Assembly: GCA_025054735.1 (NCBI GenBank)
Contig: JANWZG010000065.1
Coordinates: 1 to 11,952 of the forward strand
Direction of reading: 5' to 3'
Length of the DNA stretch: 11,952 bases
From: Cyanobacteriota bacterium
GTDB taxonomy: Bacteria; Cyanobacteriota; Cyanobacteriia; SKYG9
The notes under the pieces were generated by a model that ran no database searches, had not been told where the DNA came from, and saw nothing but the letters and a program-made list of their open reading frames with translations. The position numbers and the translations under genes were made by a program. Numbering within the stretch: the first letter of the stretch is position 1; each line of letters begins with the position of its first letter. Below are positions 6,067 through 11,952 of the stretch, one piece after another.

Positions 6067-7854
6067 TCAGGAATTTCCATTTGCGGTAGAGCTATTATTA
6101 GCTTGAGCTGCAAACTTCTCTACGAGGCGTTGTTGGGGAGCACCAATGGCAATACCCTCACGTTGGAAGGCCATGTGAATACGTCGCCGAAATTCTCGAC
6201 CGACAGCCCATTGTTGCAGAGGTTGGGTTTTGATCCACACCCGAATCAAAATACCCGTGTGAGCCAAGCGATCGACCCCCAGTACCTCTGGTGCCTCCAC
6301 AAATAGTTCGTGCCAGTCAGGGTCAACATATAGGTCATGCCCTACCTGGCGAGTAACATCTAGAACGTGGTTAACGTCAGAATCGTAGGCCACTTCAATA
6401 GTGAAATCAACCCGTGACCAACTTCGAGTTAGATTTTCTACCTGAGCGATCGTACTGTTAGGTATAGTAATCAAGCGTCCTTCAGCATTACGAATCTGGG
6501 TAATGCGGAGATTCATGTTTTCTACAAGTCCATCCAGATTGCCAACCGCAATCACATCGCCAATGGCATATTGGTCTTCTAACAGAATCAGGCAGCCATT
6601 AACTAAGTCTTTGACCAGGCTTTGAGAACCAAAGGAGATAGCAATACCCAAAATGGCTCCAAATGCCAGTACTGAACTAGTGGGCACTCGCAAGACGTGT
6701 AAAATGTTAACAATGCCAATGGTGTAGACTAAGAAGGTTTTTAGTCCTTTCAATGCACGAATAGTTGTGGAGATTCGTAGCGATCGCCGTTGAGCACTGT
6801 CAACAGAAAAGAGGTCATTGCGTCGCCAAACTGCGGCAAGACGGTCGATCGCAATAGTGCCCAACCAATTAACACTACCCGTCCCAAACCAGATCAGTAG
6901 CACGATTAGGGGAGTTTCCCTGAGCCAACCTGCAAGGGGCTGGGTATAAGGAGTAGCCTGTAACACAATCTGTACGGCGACAAACCACAACAGAACTTGC
7001 GCCCAAAATAGCAACCATCGTAAAAATGCCACTAGCCCTTGATGCAGTTCCAGTGTAAGGCGCTTACCAGAATGGGCAAGGATGAGTAAGCGATGATTGA
7101 TAGAGAAGTCGTTAGTGCTCCCCAGGGTATTGCGAAACTCTTCATCTAGGCCAACTTCTCGCTCTTGGAGTCGATCGCTGTAGCGGCTGAGAAAACCTTG
7201 CAGAAAGGTCAGGCCAAAACTAATGATGGCGACAGCAATTACAACTACACCTCCAACCTGGAGCCGTTGCCGAATTTTTTGGGGTTGGCGGTTTTCAAGA
7301 GCCTTAGTTAAGGCTTGTTGCAGAATATCACGCCATTTGGCAGCTAGTTCTGCGATCGACAAGCCATAGTAGTCAGCATCAAGCTGAGTCACTGTCAGCA
7401 GAATATGCGACTGCGATCGCGGAGGGCCAGATACAGTCAAGACGGTTTGTCCTCCTAAGATGGCAGCATTGACCTGCAAGTTTTCTGGGGTAATGTGAGG
7501 CCGAGCTTGGTGCAGACGGACTATGCTTACAGTTGGGTTGGTCATCACAACTCGCCTTAAGTTAGCCTCAATCAAGCTGGCTCTAGCTTCTACAGGAATC
7601 AATGACCCAGTGTTAGCACGATCGGGCACTGTTGGTGACACAATCTCAAACAATGCTGCACCATTGAATCGCACAGTTGTGACTTCAATGCTACCAAGGC
7701 GGGTAACCCCATAGGGCGGGGGTACAGCCGATGATCCACTCGGTGAGAGGGAAAACTGTCCCCACGCAGAACTGCCCCCTCTACTAAGCATGAGCCAAGC
7801 TAAGGCAATGACAATCGCCCAACGCACCATGCGGTTAAAGATGGTTAAATTCAT
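6067..7854 (-). CDS. MscS-family mechanosensitive ion channel with secreted N-terminal domain
   Basis: The 595-residue protein begins with a signal-peptide-like segment (residues 1-33: R-W plus a hydrophobic run, then S-S-A-W-G-Q). A periplasmic domain of about 165 residues follows. Membrane segments are at about 201-219, 273-300, 313-334 and 371-389, and the MscS pore helix is at about 393-425 (A-F-G-A-I-L-G-I-A-I-S-F-G-S-Q-S-L-V-K-D). The pore helix is followed by the typical E-D-Q-Y-A-I-G-D-V-I and the beta domain with I-T-I-P-N-S. E. coli MscS is about half this length, so this belongs to the larger class with added N-terminal membrane segments that is common in cyanobacteria. It would release solutes on osmotic downshock from the inner membrane. 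The start is ATG at 7854, without a clear Shine-Dalgarno. It converges with the KaiB-like gene (11-bp gap), so the two are not co-transcribed. Confidence 0.93.
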   Translation of the reverse strand: MNLTIFNRMVRWAIVIALAWLMLSRGGSSAWGQFSLSPSGSSAVPPPYGVTRLGSIEVTTVRFNGAALFEIVSPTVPDRANTGSLIPVEARASLIEANLRRVVMTNPTVSIVRLHQARPHITPENLQVNAAILGGQTVLTVSGPPRSQSHILLTVTQLDADYYGLSIAELAAKWRDILQQALTKALENRQPQKIRQRLQVGGVVVIAVAIISFGLTFLQGFLSRYSDRLQEREVGLDEEFRNTLGSTNDFSINHRLLILAHSGKRLTLELHQGLVAFLRWLLFWAQVLLWFVAVQIVLQATPYTQPLAGWLRETPLIVLLIWFGTGSVNWLGTIAIDRLAAVWRRNDLFSVDSAQRRSLRISTTIRALKGLKTFLVYTIGIVNILHVLRVPTSSVLAFGAILGIAISFGSQSLVKDLVNGCLILLEDQYAIGDVIAVGNLDGLVENMNLRITQIRNAEGRLITIPNSTIAQVENLTRSWSRVDFTIEVAYDSDVNHVLDVTRQVGHDLYVDPDWHELFVEAPEVLGVDRLAHTGILIRVWIKTQPLQQWAVGREFRRRIHMAFQREGIAIGAPQQRLVEKFAAQANNSSTANGNS

Positions 7855-7886
7855 GCTGTGTCAAGTTGGCGTGAGCAACACCCATG

Positions 7887-7913
7887 ATTGTAGGCAATAA
7901 TCGATTAAGGCAA
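7887..7913 (-). promoter_or_regulatory. Candidate promoter of the MscS gene (TTGCCT-N15-TACAAT)
   Basis: On the minus strand a -35-like TTGCCT (7908-7913) precedes TACAAT (7887-7892), which matches five of six bases of the -10 consensus. The spacer is 15 bp, slightly short. Transcription would start near 7880, giving a leader of about 26 nt. The -35 box lies within one copy of the 11-bp direct repeat described separately. Confidence 0.35.
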
Positions 7914-7918
7914 TAATC
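7892..7918. repeat. 11-bp direct repeat AGGCAATAATC, 16-bp period
   Basis: Two exact copies (7892-7902 and 7908-7918) lie in the 85-bp gap between the divergent MscS gene and tRNA-Ser. They overlap the candidate -10 and -35 of the MscS gene and lie just upstream of the tRNA -10-like TAAGAT (7922-7927). The arrangement could mark a shared operator or a small local duplication. Confidence 0.5.
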
Positions 7919-7939
7919 CTTTAAGATAGGAATGCATTA

Positions 7940-8026
7940 GGAGAGGTGGCAGAGCGGTTGAATGCGCCTGACTCGAAATCAGGTTTGGGGTAACACTCAA
8001 CGGGGGTTCGAATCCCCCCCTCTCCG
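7940..8026 (+). tRNA. tRNA-Ser (anticodon CGA)
   Basis: This is an 87-nt cloverleaf with a long variable arm, as expected for serine. The acceptor GGAGAGG (7940-7946) pairs with CCTCTCC (8019-8025), with G as discriminator at 8026. The anticodon stem CCTGA/TCAGG (7967-7971/7979-7983) encloses loop CTCGAAA, with anticodon CGA at 7974-7976, reading UCG. The T arm is GGGGG-TTCGAAT-CCCCC (8002-8018). CCA is not encoded, which is usual for many cyanobacterial tRNAs. A -10-like TAAGAT at 7922-7927 would give a 5' leader of only a few nucleotides. No attachment-site duplicate or integrase is seen nearby. Confidence 0.97.
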
Positions 8027-8052
8027 TTCCCATAGGAATACAGCTACCTTAC

Positions 8053-8066
8053 AGTTGGATCCAACT
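8053..8066. repeat. 14-bp perfect palindrome AGTTGGATCCAACT
   Basis: A perfect 14-bp palindrome lies between the tRNA and the end of the glycosyltransferase gene. No T-run follows and there is no loop, so it is not a usual intrinsic terminator. It may be a protein-binding site or chance. Confidence 0.4.
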
Positions 8067-8098
8067 AGTTACATACCAGGTATTAACCCGTAGGCTCC

Positions 8099-9586
8099 CT
8101 AGCTCGCTCCCACACCCTGATGAACGGTCTTTACCCATTTCAGTTGCTTGGGACGAATCGAAATTCGCACAATGATGGTAGCCATGACTAGAAACCAGTG
8201 GCACATGTAGATGGTGTCTCGAATACTGCGCAACAGGTTATAGACCAGCAAGGATGGTGGCAGTTGGATAGCCTGATTCGTAGCCATACCCAGATCGGCT
8301 TGCTTCAATTGCCGCTGCTGGCGAGAATACCCCAAAAACATGCCAACAACAGACAGCGTAATAGTCAGAATGGTAATCGGTGTAAAAATTGGTAATCGGT
8401 TGCGGAGTACTGACATCAGTAAGTCTGGGATGGATGAAGTGGCCACAAAGTATTGGCTGATCCAGAACACAGCAAGGTCAATCGTTTTTTTGGTGCCCAT
8501 GCGATTTTGCAGGATAGGTTGCCAATAATCTAGGTAGCGTTGGTACCCCCCCTCACCCCAACGATTGCGTTGATGCCACAGATCAATCGCTCGGGTCACT
8601 CCTTCCTCTAACACAGGTGGATCCGATAGCACATTAATATCCCATTGGTTGAGGTGCAAACGGATAGTGAGATCTAGGTCATCAGTAATAGTTTCCTCAT
8701 TCCAACCACCGCAACTTTCTAGTGCTGTACGCCGTAAAAACTGACCATTACCCCGCAACTCACCAGTGCCGCCGATCGCAATTCGATGTTCCTGGAAAAA
8801 ACTGTCTACCAGCATTTCTGAAGACTGACCCTGAATCCAAAGATTTTGGGCAGCCTTGCCACCTAGCTCTGCTTGAACGATTGCCTTCCGCACTTGCACT
8901 GCACCCACACGCTCTTGCCGGAACAGGGGCAACACCCGCCGCAGTAAATCCCTAGAAACATGAGCATCTGCATCGAACACGGCAATAATGTCGCCCTTTG
9001 TCAGTGGCAGAGCTTGGTTTAGGGCACCAGATTTGCCACCCGTCGCATCAGCGCCCCGACGCAGAACATGTAGTTGAGGATATTCACAGGTAAGGGTTTT
9101 GAGAATGTCTGGAGTACGATCGCTGCTATTGTCATCAATGACCCACAGTTCATATTGCTCTTGGGGATAGTCCAACGTGCATAGAGTTTTGACTAAATCC
9201 CCAATGACAGCTTCCTCATTTTTAGCGGCTACCAATAGGGACACATAGGGCAAGGATGCTACATCGGCTAAATCCTCATCGGATAATGGTGGCATAGGTG
9301 GTGCTGGCTGGCTAAGAAAGATACGTAGGGCGTGAACACTCATCAGGGTAGTTAACCCTAATACCAGCCAAATACTCCATGACACAAAATGTAGGGCGAT
9401 CGTACCACTCCAAATCACAATCAACACCAGCGCTGCTTTGCGTCTACGTCCACCATAGTGATAAGTCATATTGGTGGTAGAGGATGGGGTAGATGATAGT
9501 TCAGGTTCTTCAGCACTGGGTAACAAAGAATCTAATGATTCGAGGGGACTATAAGATGTCTCCTCAGACCAGGAATTTTCTGGCAT
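8099..9586 (-). CDS. mgdA: Membrane family-2 glycosyltransferase, probable monoglucosyldiacylglycerol synthase
   Basis: The 495-residue protein has a hydrophilic N-terminus (1-45), two membrane segments (about 51-67 and 70-88), a GT2 catalytic domain (about 114-345) and further membrane segments near 369-391, 399-420 and 455-475. The catalytic signatures are all present: V-A-A-K-N-E-E (119-125), D-D-N-S-S-D (151-156), D-A-D (205-207), T-D-D-L-D-L (301-306, the catalytic acid region) and Q-R-N-R-W (339-343). Length, membrane plan and the R-R-R-K-A-A run before the first helix fit cyanobacterial MgdA, which transfers glucose from UDP-glucose to diacylglycerol, the first step of galactolipid synthesis in thylakoid membranes. 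The alternative is a related cellulose-synthase-like polysaccharide GT2. The GT2 call is firm; the MgdA assignment is inferred from recall of family features. The start is ATG at 9586 with only a weak Shine-Dalgarno. It stands alone as a transcription unit, divergent from the permease. Confidence 0.8.
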   Translation of the reverse strand: MPENSWSEETSYSPLESLDSLLPSAEEPELSSTPSSTTNMTYHYGGRRRKAALVLIVIWSGTIALHFVSWSIWLVLGLTTLMSVHALRIFLSQPAPPMPPLSDEDLADVASLPYVSLLVAAKNEEAVIGDLVKTLCTLDYPQEQYELWVIDDNSSDRTPDILKTLTCEYPQLHVLRRGADATGGKSGALNQALPLTKGDIIAVFDADAHVSRDLLRRVLPLFRQERVGAVQVRKAIVQAELGGKAAQNLWIQGQSSEMLVDSFFQEHRIAIGGTGELRGNGQFLRRTALESCGGWNEETITDDLDLTIRLHLNQWDINVLSDPPVLEEGVTRAIDLWHQRNRWGEGGYQRYLDYWQPILQNRMGTKKTIDLAVFWISQYFVATSSIPDLLMSVLRNRLPIFTPITILTITLSVVGMFLGYSRQQRQLKQADLGMATNQAIQLPPSLLVYNLLRSIRDTIYMCHWFLVMATIIVRISIRPKQLKWVKTVHQGVGAS

Positions 9587-9786
9587 ATAAGCACTAGCTC
9601 ACACTCGATAGATTAGCTGAGATGCTATTTATTCTAGCGATAAGTTGGTTGTCATACGTGATAGCAAGCTGGTACGTCTCTAATTCACCCAAACAGCAAC
9701 TCCAGTGATAGCAAACTCTGTTAACAACAATTGGTTGCTTTTGGTTATCAACATTCCTGACAAATCCGCAAAACGGGCTAACGAGG

Positions 9787-9814
9787 TTGTAACAGTGCTG
9801 CTAGTATGTAGTAT
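9787..9814 (+). promoter_or_regulatory. Weak candidate promoter for the leader ORF and permease
   Basis: TTGTAA and TAGTAT are each four of six matches to the sigma-70 consensus, separated by 16 bp. Transcription would start near 9821, about 145 nt before the permease ATG, leaving a leader long enough to contain the small ORF at 9873-9914. This is a weak prediction. Confidence 0.22.
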
Positions 9815-9840
9815 CTAATGTCCATGTCTGCGTTTCTCCG

Positions 9841-9848
9841 GTCTAGAC
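9841..9848. repeat. Third copy of palindrome GTCTAGAC
   Basis: The same octamer that forms the twin element at 5710-5731 occurs once here, 118 bp upstream of the permease start and 32 bp before the leader ORF. Chance alone would give about 0.2 copies of one given octamer in 12 kb. Confidence 0.4.
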
Positions 9849-9860
9849 TGCATGAGTAAT

Positions 9861-9866
9861 GGAGAA
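9861..9866 (+). promoter_or_regulatory. Shine-Dalgarno GGAGAA of the putative leader ORF
   Basis: GGAG is followed by 8 nt and then the ATG at 9873. It is a better ribosome-binding site than that of the permease downstream, and is the main reason to take the small ORF seriously. Confidence 0.45.
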
Positions 9867-9872
9867 AATGCT

Positions 9873-9914
9873 ATGGATGATTGTGGGTGTGAGGTGATGT
9901 ATCCGTTAGCCTAA
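9873..9914 (+). CDS. Putative 13-codon leader ORF with Cys-Gly-Cys motif
   Basis: The peptide would read MDDCGCEVMYPLA, starting at ATG 9873 behind a well-placed GGAG and ending at TAA 9912-9914, 52 bp before the permease start. An in-frame ATG at 9852 would extend it to 20 residues, but has no Shine-Dalgarno. The acidic C-x-C peptide could bind a soft metal, or the ORF could act as a translated leader that affects the permease. Nothing shows directly that it is translated, and an ORF this short can arise by chance. Confidence 0.3.
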   Translation: MDDCGCEVMYPLA

Positions 9915-9966
9915 TGACTTTTGACGTGGCTTTTAACGTTGTTGTGTTAGACAAGATGCTAGATGC

Positions 9967-10992
9967 ATGAAGGTTGAACAACTGAGCAGTGCCTTCACCC
10001 TGTTTCTCAGCTTGCTAGTGGAAGCTATGCCATTTTTGCTGCTGGGGGTGTTATTTTCTGGGGTGTTGCTGTTTTTTGTGGATGAACGCAAGCTAATTGC
10101 CACCCTGCCTAAGCATCCTCTGCTTGGCTCCATCATCGGTAGCTGTATAGGGTTTTTGTTCCCGGTATGTGAGTGTGGCAATGTGCCTGTAGCTCGGCGT
10201 TTGTTGATGCAAGGGGTGTCACCAGCGGTTGCGATCGGGTTCCTGTTGGCAGCACCAACCGTTAATCCTGTAGTAGTTTGGGCAACGTGGATTGCCTTTC
10301 GCGATCAACCAGAAATTGTGGCATGGCGGGTTGGCTTATCTCTGGGTATAGCAATTGTCATCGCTTGGATCTTTAGTGCCCAGACTGATATGCGTCCACT
10401 GCTGCAACCTGCGGTTACTCGCATCATGCCAGCTACGCCTCGCACAGAGAAACTCTCTGCTGATGGAACTGCTCTGTTACAGTCGGGAACATTTTTGCTA
10501 GGGGGTCGGTCTGGCTCTTTGCTACAGCTAGATACGCCAGAGATGTTGACTCAAGTGAATTTTTCTGTGGGGCGTTTGCCGCTGGGCAAGAAGCTAGGAC
10601 TATTACTTGACAACACAATTCAGGAGTTTCGGGAATTGGCGGGTGTGCTTGTCATTGGGAGTGCGATCGCTGCTAGCATTCAAGTCTTTGTTCCTCGTGA
10701 CTGGATCCTGAGCCTAGGCCAAGGCCCAATGACTTCTGTGTTGGCAATGATGGGGCTTGCTGCCGTTGTTTCCATTTGTTCTACAGTAGACGCTTTTTTT
10801 GCCCTATCCTTTGCGTCCATATTCACTACAGGATCCCTGTTAGCATTCTTAGTCTTTGGCCCTATGATTGACCTGAAGGCAATTGGTCTCATGCTATCCA
10901 TCTTCAGACCAAGAGCAATTATTTATCTATTTCTCTTGGCAGGGCAATTAACGTTGCTTGCCACGCTGTTCTTGAATCTTTACGTGAGCTAG
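9967..10992 (+). CDS. DUF318/ArsP_1-family permease (YcgR/YraQ-like)
   Basis: The 341-residue membrane protein has about eight hydrophobic segments (near 9-36, 51-67, 84-110, 119-137, 224-243, 255-280, 286-303, 311-338) in two halves, joined by a hydrophilic loop at about 138-215. The family signature P-V-C-E-C-G-N-V-P-V-A-R-R-L is at 66-79, followed by G-F-L-L-A-A-P-T-V-N-P-V (91-102). The second half repeats it in degenerate form, with S-I-C-S-T-V-D-A-F-F at 269-278 and F-L-V-F-G-P-M-I-D at 294-302. The family includes the organoarsenical exporter ArsP, but most members have unknown substrates, so arsenic transport should not be assumed. No in-frame start exists between the TAA at 9934-9936 and ATG 9967. 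It is followed after 4 nt by a TIGR03943-type gene, a pairing seen widely (YcgR/YcgQ in Bacillus), which suggests the two act together. Confidence 0.9.
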   Translation: MKVEQLSSAFTLFLSLLVEAMPFLLLGVLFSGVLLFFVDERKLIATLPKHPLLGSIIGSCIGFLFPVCECGNVPVARRLLMQGVSPAVAIGFLLAAPTVNPVVVWATWIAFRDQPEIVAWRVGLSLGIAIVIAWIFSAQTDMRPLLQPAVTRIMPATPRTEKLSADGTALLQSGTFLLGGRSGSLLQLDTPEMLTQVNFSVGRLPLGKKLGLLLDNTIQEFRELAGVLVIGSAIAASIQVFVPRDWILSLGQGPMTSVLAMMGLAAVVSICSTVDAFFALSFASIFTTGSLLAFLVFGPMIDLKAIGLMLSIFRPRAIIYLFLLAGQLTLLATLFLNLYVS

Positions 10993-10996
10993 ATCA

Positions 10997-11952
10997 ATGG
11001 CACAGCCACGCCCCCATCGCATCAGCCGCAAGGATCGGATTCGCCGTCTCAGGCAGGAGCAGGCTAGTCGTCGCTCAGTCGGGAATATAGGCTTTTTGGA
11101 GTCACTGCGGCAGCGGTTCAATCCAGACCAGAACCATCCACCAAGTCTGTTGACACCTCTACTGAAGAGTAGCGATCGCCGTGCCCAGCGCCGTCATAGT
11201 TCTCTAGCAATAGAGATGTCTGGGGAAACAGTATCCTCTCCCCGACGACGAGGCTACAAGCCCAAGCCTAACCACGCTCGTAGTGCACCTAACTCACCTT
11301 CAGCAGCTTCTGCTACCTCTCCTATACTAGATGCCGTCGCGATCGTCGCTTGGGCGATACTGCTATTTCGCTACTGGCGAACCGGTAAATTGCTTCTTCT
11401 CATTCATCCCAATTACCTGGGGCTAACTATTTTTGCTGGCGTTACCCTGATGGTGGTTGCAGTTTTGAAACTGCTAGTGATGATGACAAATCCTGGCAAT
11501 GAGGATACACGGTCGTCGGCTGCTCATGTTTCCTTGTTTCCGCCCATCCTCAGCATTGTGTTGTTAGTAGTCACAGCAGTGTTAGGTTTAGTAATTGAAC
11601 CCCGTGCCTTTGCTAGTCAAACCGCTATTCAGCGTGGCATTACAGATGCTATTCCCTTGACTCGTGTTAAACCTCAAACTTTTCGCACTCATGTTGCTCC
11701 CGAAAGTAAGTCCATCACTGACTGGGTGAGAACGTTAGCAGCTTACCCTGAACCCGATGCCTACAGTGGCCAGCGGGCAAAAGTTCAAGGGTTTGTCGTA
11801 CACCCTCCCAACTTTCCGGCAACCCATTTACTGATTTCTCGATTTGTCATTACCTGTTGTGCTGCAGATGTCTATCCTGTAGGGTTGCCTGTTAGGCTGC
11901 CCAGCGATCGTAGTGCGTTTCCCCCCGATCAATGGTTTGAAGTGGAAGGGGT
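10997..11952 (+). CDS. TIGR03943/DUF1980 (YcgQ-like) membrane protein, 3' truncated by window edge
   Basis: The frame is open from ATG 10997 to the window end (318 codons plus 2 nt). Membrane segments lie at about 110-126, 139-163 and 180-200. The L-L-I-H-P-N-Y before the second helix and the outer soluble domain with R-F-V-I-T-C-C-A-A-D-V-Y-P-V (282-295) match the TIGR03943 family. The Cys-Cys-x-x-Asp is the likely ligand or functional site. It begins 4 nt after the permease stop, so the genes are one operon and probably form one transport system. The first 105 residues are unusual: 19 Arg in the first 95, then a Ser/Pro/Ala linker. Family members I recall begin near the first helix. ATG 11216 (residue 74) is an alternative start, but the coupling distance favours 10997. 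Substrate is unknown; a metal-related role is suspected for the pair. Confidence 0.85.
   Translation, partial: MAQPRPHRISRKDRIRRLRQEQASRRSVGNIGFLESLRQRFNPDQNHPPSLLTPLLKSSDRRAQRRHSSLAIEMSGETVSSPRRRGYKPKPNHARSAPNSPSAASATSPILDAVAIVAWAILLFRYWRTGKLLLLIHPNYLGLTIFAGVTLMVVAVLKLLVMMTNPGNEDTRSSAAHVSLFPPILSIVLLVVTAVLGLVIEPRAFASQTAIQRGITDAIPLTRVKPQTFRTHVAPESKSITDWVRTLAAYPEPDAYSGQRAKVQGFVVHPPNFPATHLLISRFVITCCAADVYPVGLPVRLPSDRSAFPPDQWFEVEG

Larger units (their letters stand above)
9587..9966. other. 380-bp divergent intergenic region between glycosyltransferase and permease genes
   Basis: It separates two divergent genes, so it should hold both promoters. Visible elements are a 10-bp direct repeat GTGATAGCAA (9658-9667 and 9705-9714), a weak sigma-70-like pair TTGTAA (9787-9792)/TAGTAT (9809-9814) with a 16-bp spacer on the plus strand, a single GTCTAGAC palindrome (9841-9848) and a possible short leader ORF (9873-9914). 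I saw no NtcA-type GTA-N8-TAC site and no 7-1-7 Zur-type box by eye. Confidence 0.6.
377..11179. repeat. Nine dispersed HIP1 octamers (GCGATCGC)
   Basis: Exact copies start at 377, 748, 820, 4431, 4827, 6780, 7413, 10663 and 11172. Chance would give about 0.2. HIP1 is a hallmark of many cyanobacterial genomes, so this supports the taxonomic call. All nine lie in coding sequence: three in the DUF815 gene, two in the large kinase, two in the channel, one each in the permease and TIGR03943 genes. Confidence 0.9.

Noticed and set aside
6060..6073. Possible bidirectional terminator TTCCT-AGTC-AGGAA between the KaiB-like and channel genes
   Set aside because: The stem is only 5 bp and AT-rich, part of it lies in the channel stop codon region, and only a short T-run follows.
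7940..8026. tRNA-Ser as a genomic-island attachment site
   Set aside because: No integrase, no repeated tRNA 3' end and no composition change on either side.
9587..9966. NtcA (GTA-N8-TAC) or Zur-type operator in the divergent gap
   Set aside because: Scanned by eye; no match of correct spacing was found.
9967..10992. Arsenic exporter arsP
   Set aside because: The family is broad, no ars regulator or arsenate reductase is nearby, and the TIGR03943 partner points to the YcgR/YcgQ-type pair.
1..11952. CRISPR array, insertion sequence or phage remnants
   Set aside because: No regularly spaced repeat array, transposase or terminal inverted repeats are visible; genes are tightly packed and intact.

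Overview
The window looks like a cyanobacterial chromosome. Nine exact copies of the HIP1 octamer GCGATCGC lie in about 12 kb. The gene families fit too: a KaiB-family protein, a multi-sensor kinase with a phytochrome-type GAF domain, a probable glycolipid glycosyltransferase of the MgdA type, and a DUF815 ATPase. No phage, transposon, integrase or CRISPR signal is visible. The region reads as ordinary chromosome with several lineage-specific signalling genes.

Layout. (1) Positions 1-1082 (+) hold the 3' part of a DUF815 AAA-type ATPase whose start lies outside the window. (2) Positions 1109-5420 (-) hold a two-gene signalling operon. The first gene is a 1080-residue histidine kinase (four CBS domains, GAF, two PAS, HisKA, HATPase). 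The second overlaps its 3' end by 23 nt and encodes a receiver domain fused to a second histidine kinase. (3) A 251-bp divergent region (5421-5671) carries inverted repeats on the kinase side and Pho-box-like tandem CTTAA repeats on the other side. (4) Positions 5672-6055 (+) hold a small KaiB-family protein. (5) Positions 6067-7854 (-) hold an MscS-family mechanosensitive channel with a secreted N-terminal domain. (6) Positions 7940-8026 hold tRNA-Ser(CGA). (7) Positions 8099-9586 (-) hold a membrane family-2 glycosyltransferase, probably MgdA. (8) A 380-bp divergent gap contains a possible 13-codon leader ORF with a Cys-Gly-Cys motif. (9) Positions 9967-10992 (+) hold a DUF318/ArsP-type permease, followed 4 nt later by a TIGR03943 (YcgQ-like) membrane protein that runs off the right edge.

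How the genes may work together. The kinase and the receiver-kinase are arranged as a phosphorelay: the first kinase could phosphorylate the receiver of the second, whose output is again a kinase. The KaiB-like gene is divergent from this operon. Aligned without gaps to KaiB, it has Thr and Arg where KaiB has Gly88 and Asp90. In KaiB, changes at those positions favour the thioredoxin-like, KaiC- and SasA-competing fold. A KaiB-like protein fixed in the thioredoxin-like state next to a multi-sensor kinase is the most interesting inference here. The second unit is the permease plus its TIGR03943 partner, a conserved gene pair often suspected of metal handling.

All family calls come from reading motifs by eye. 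No database search was possible.
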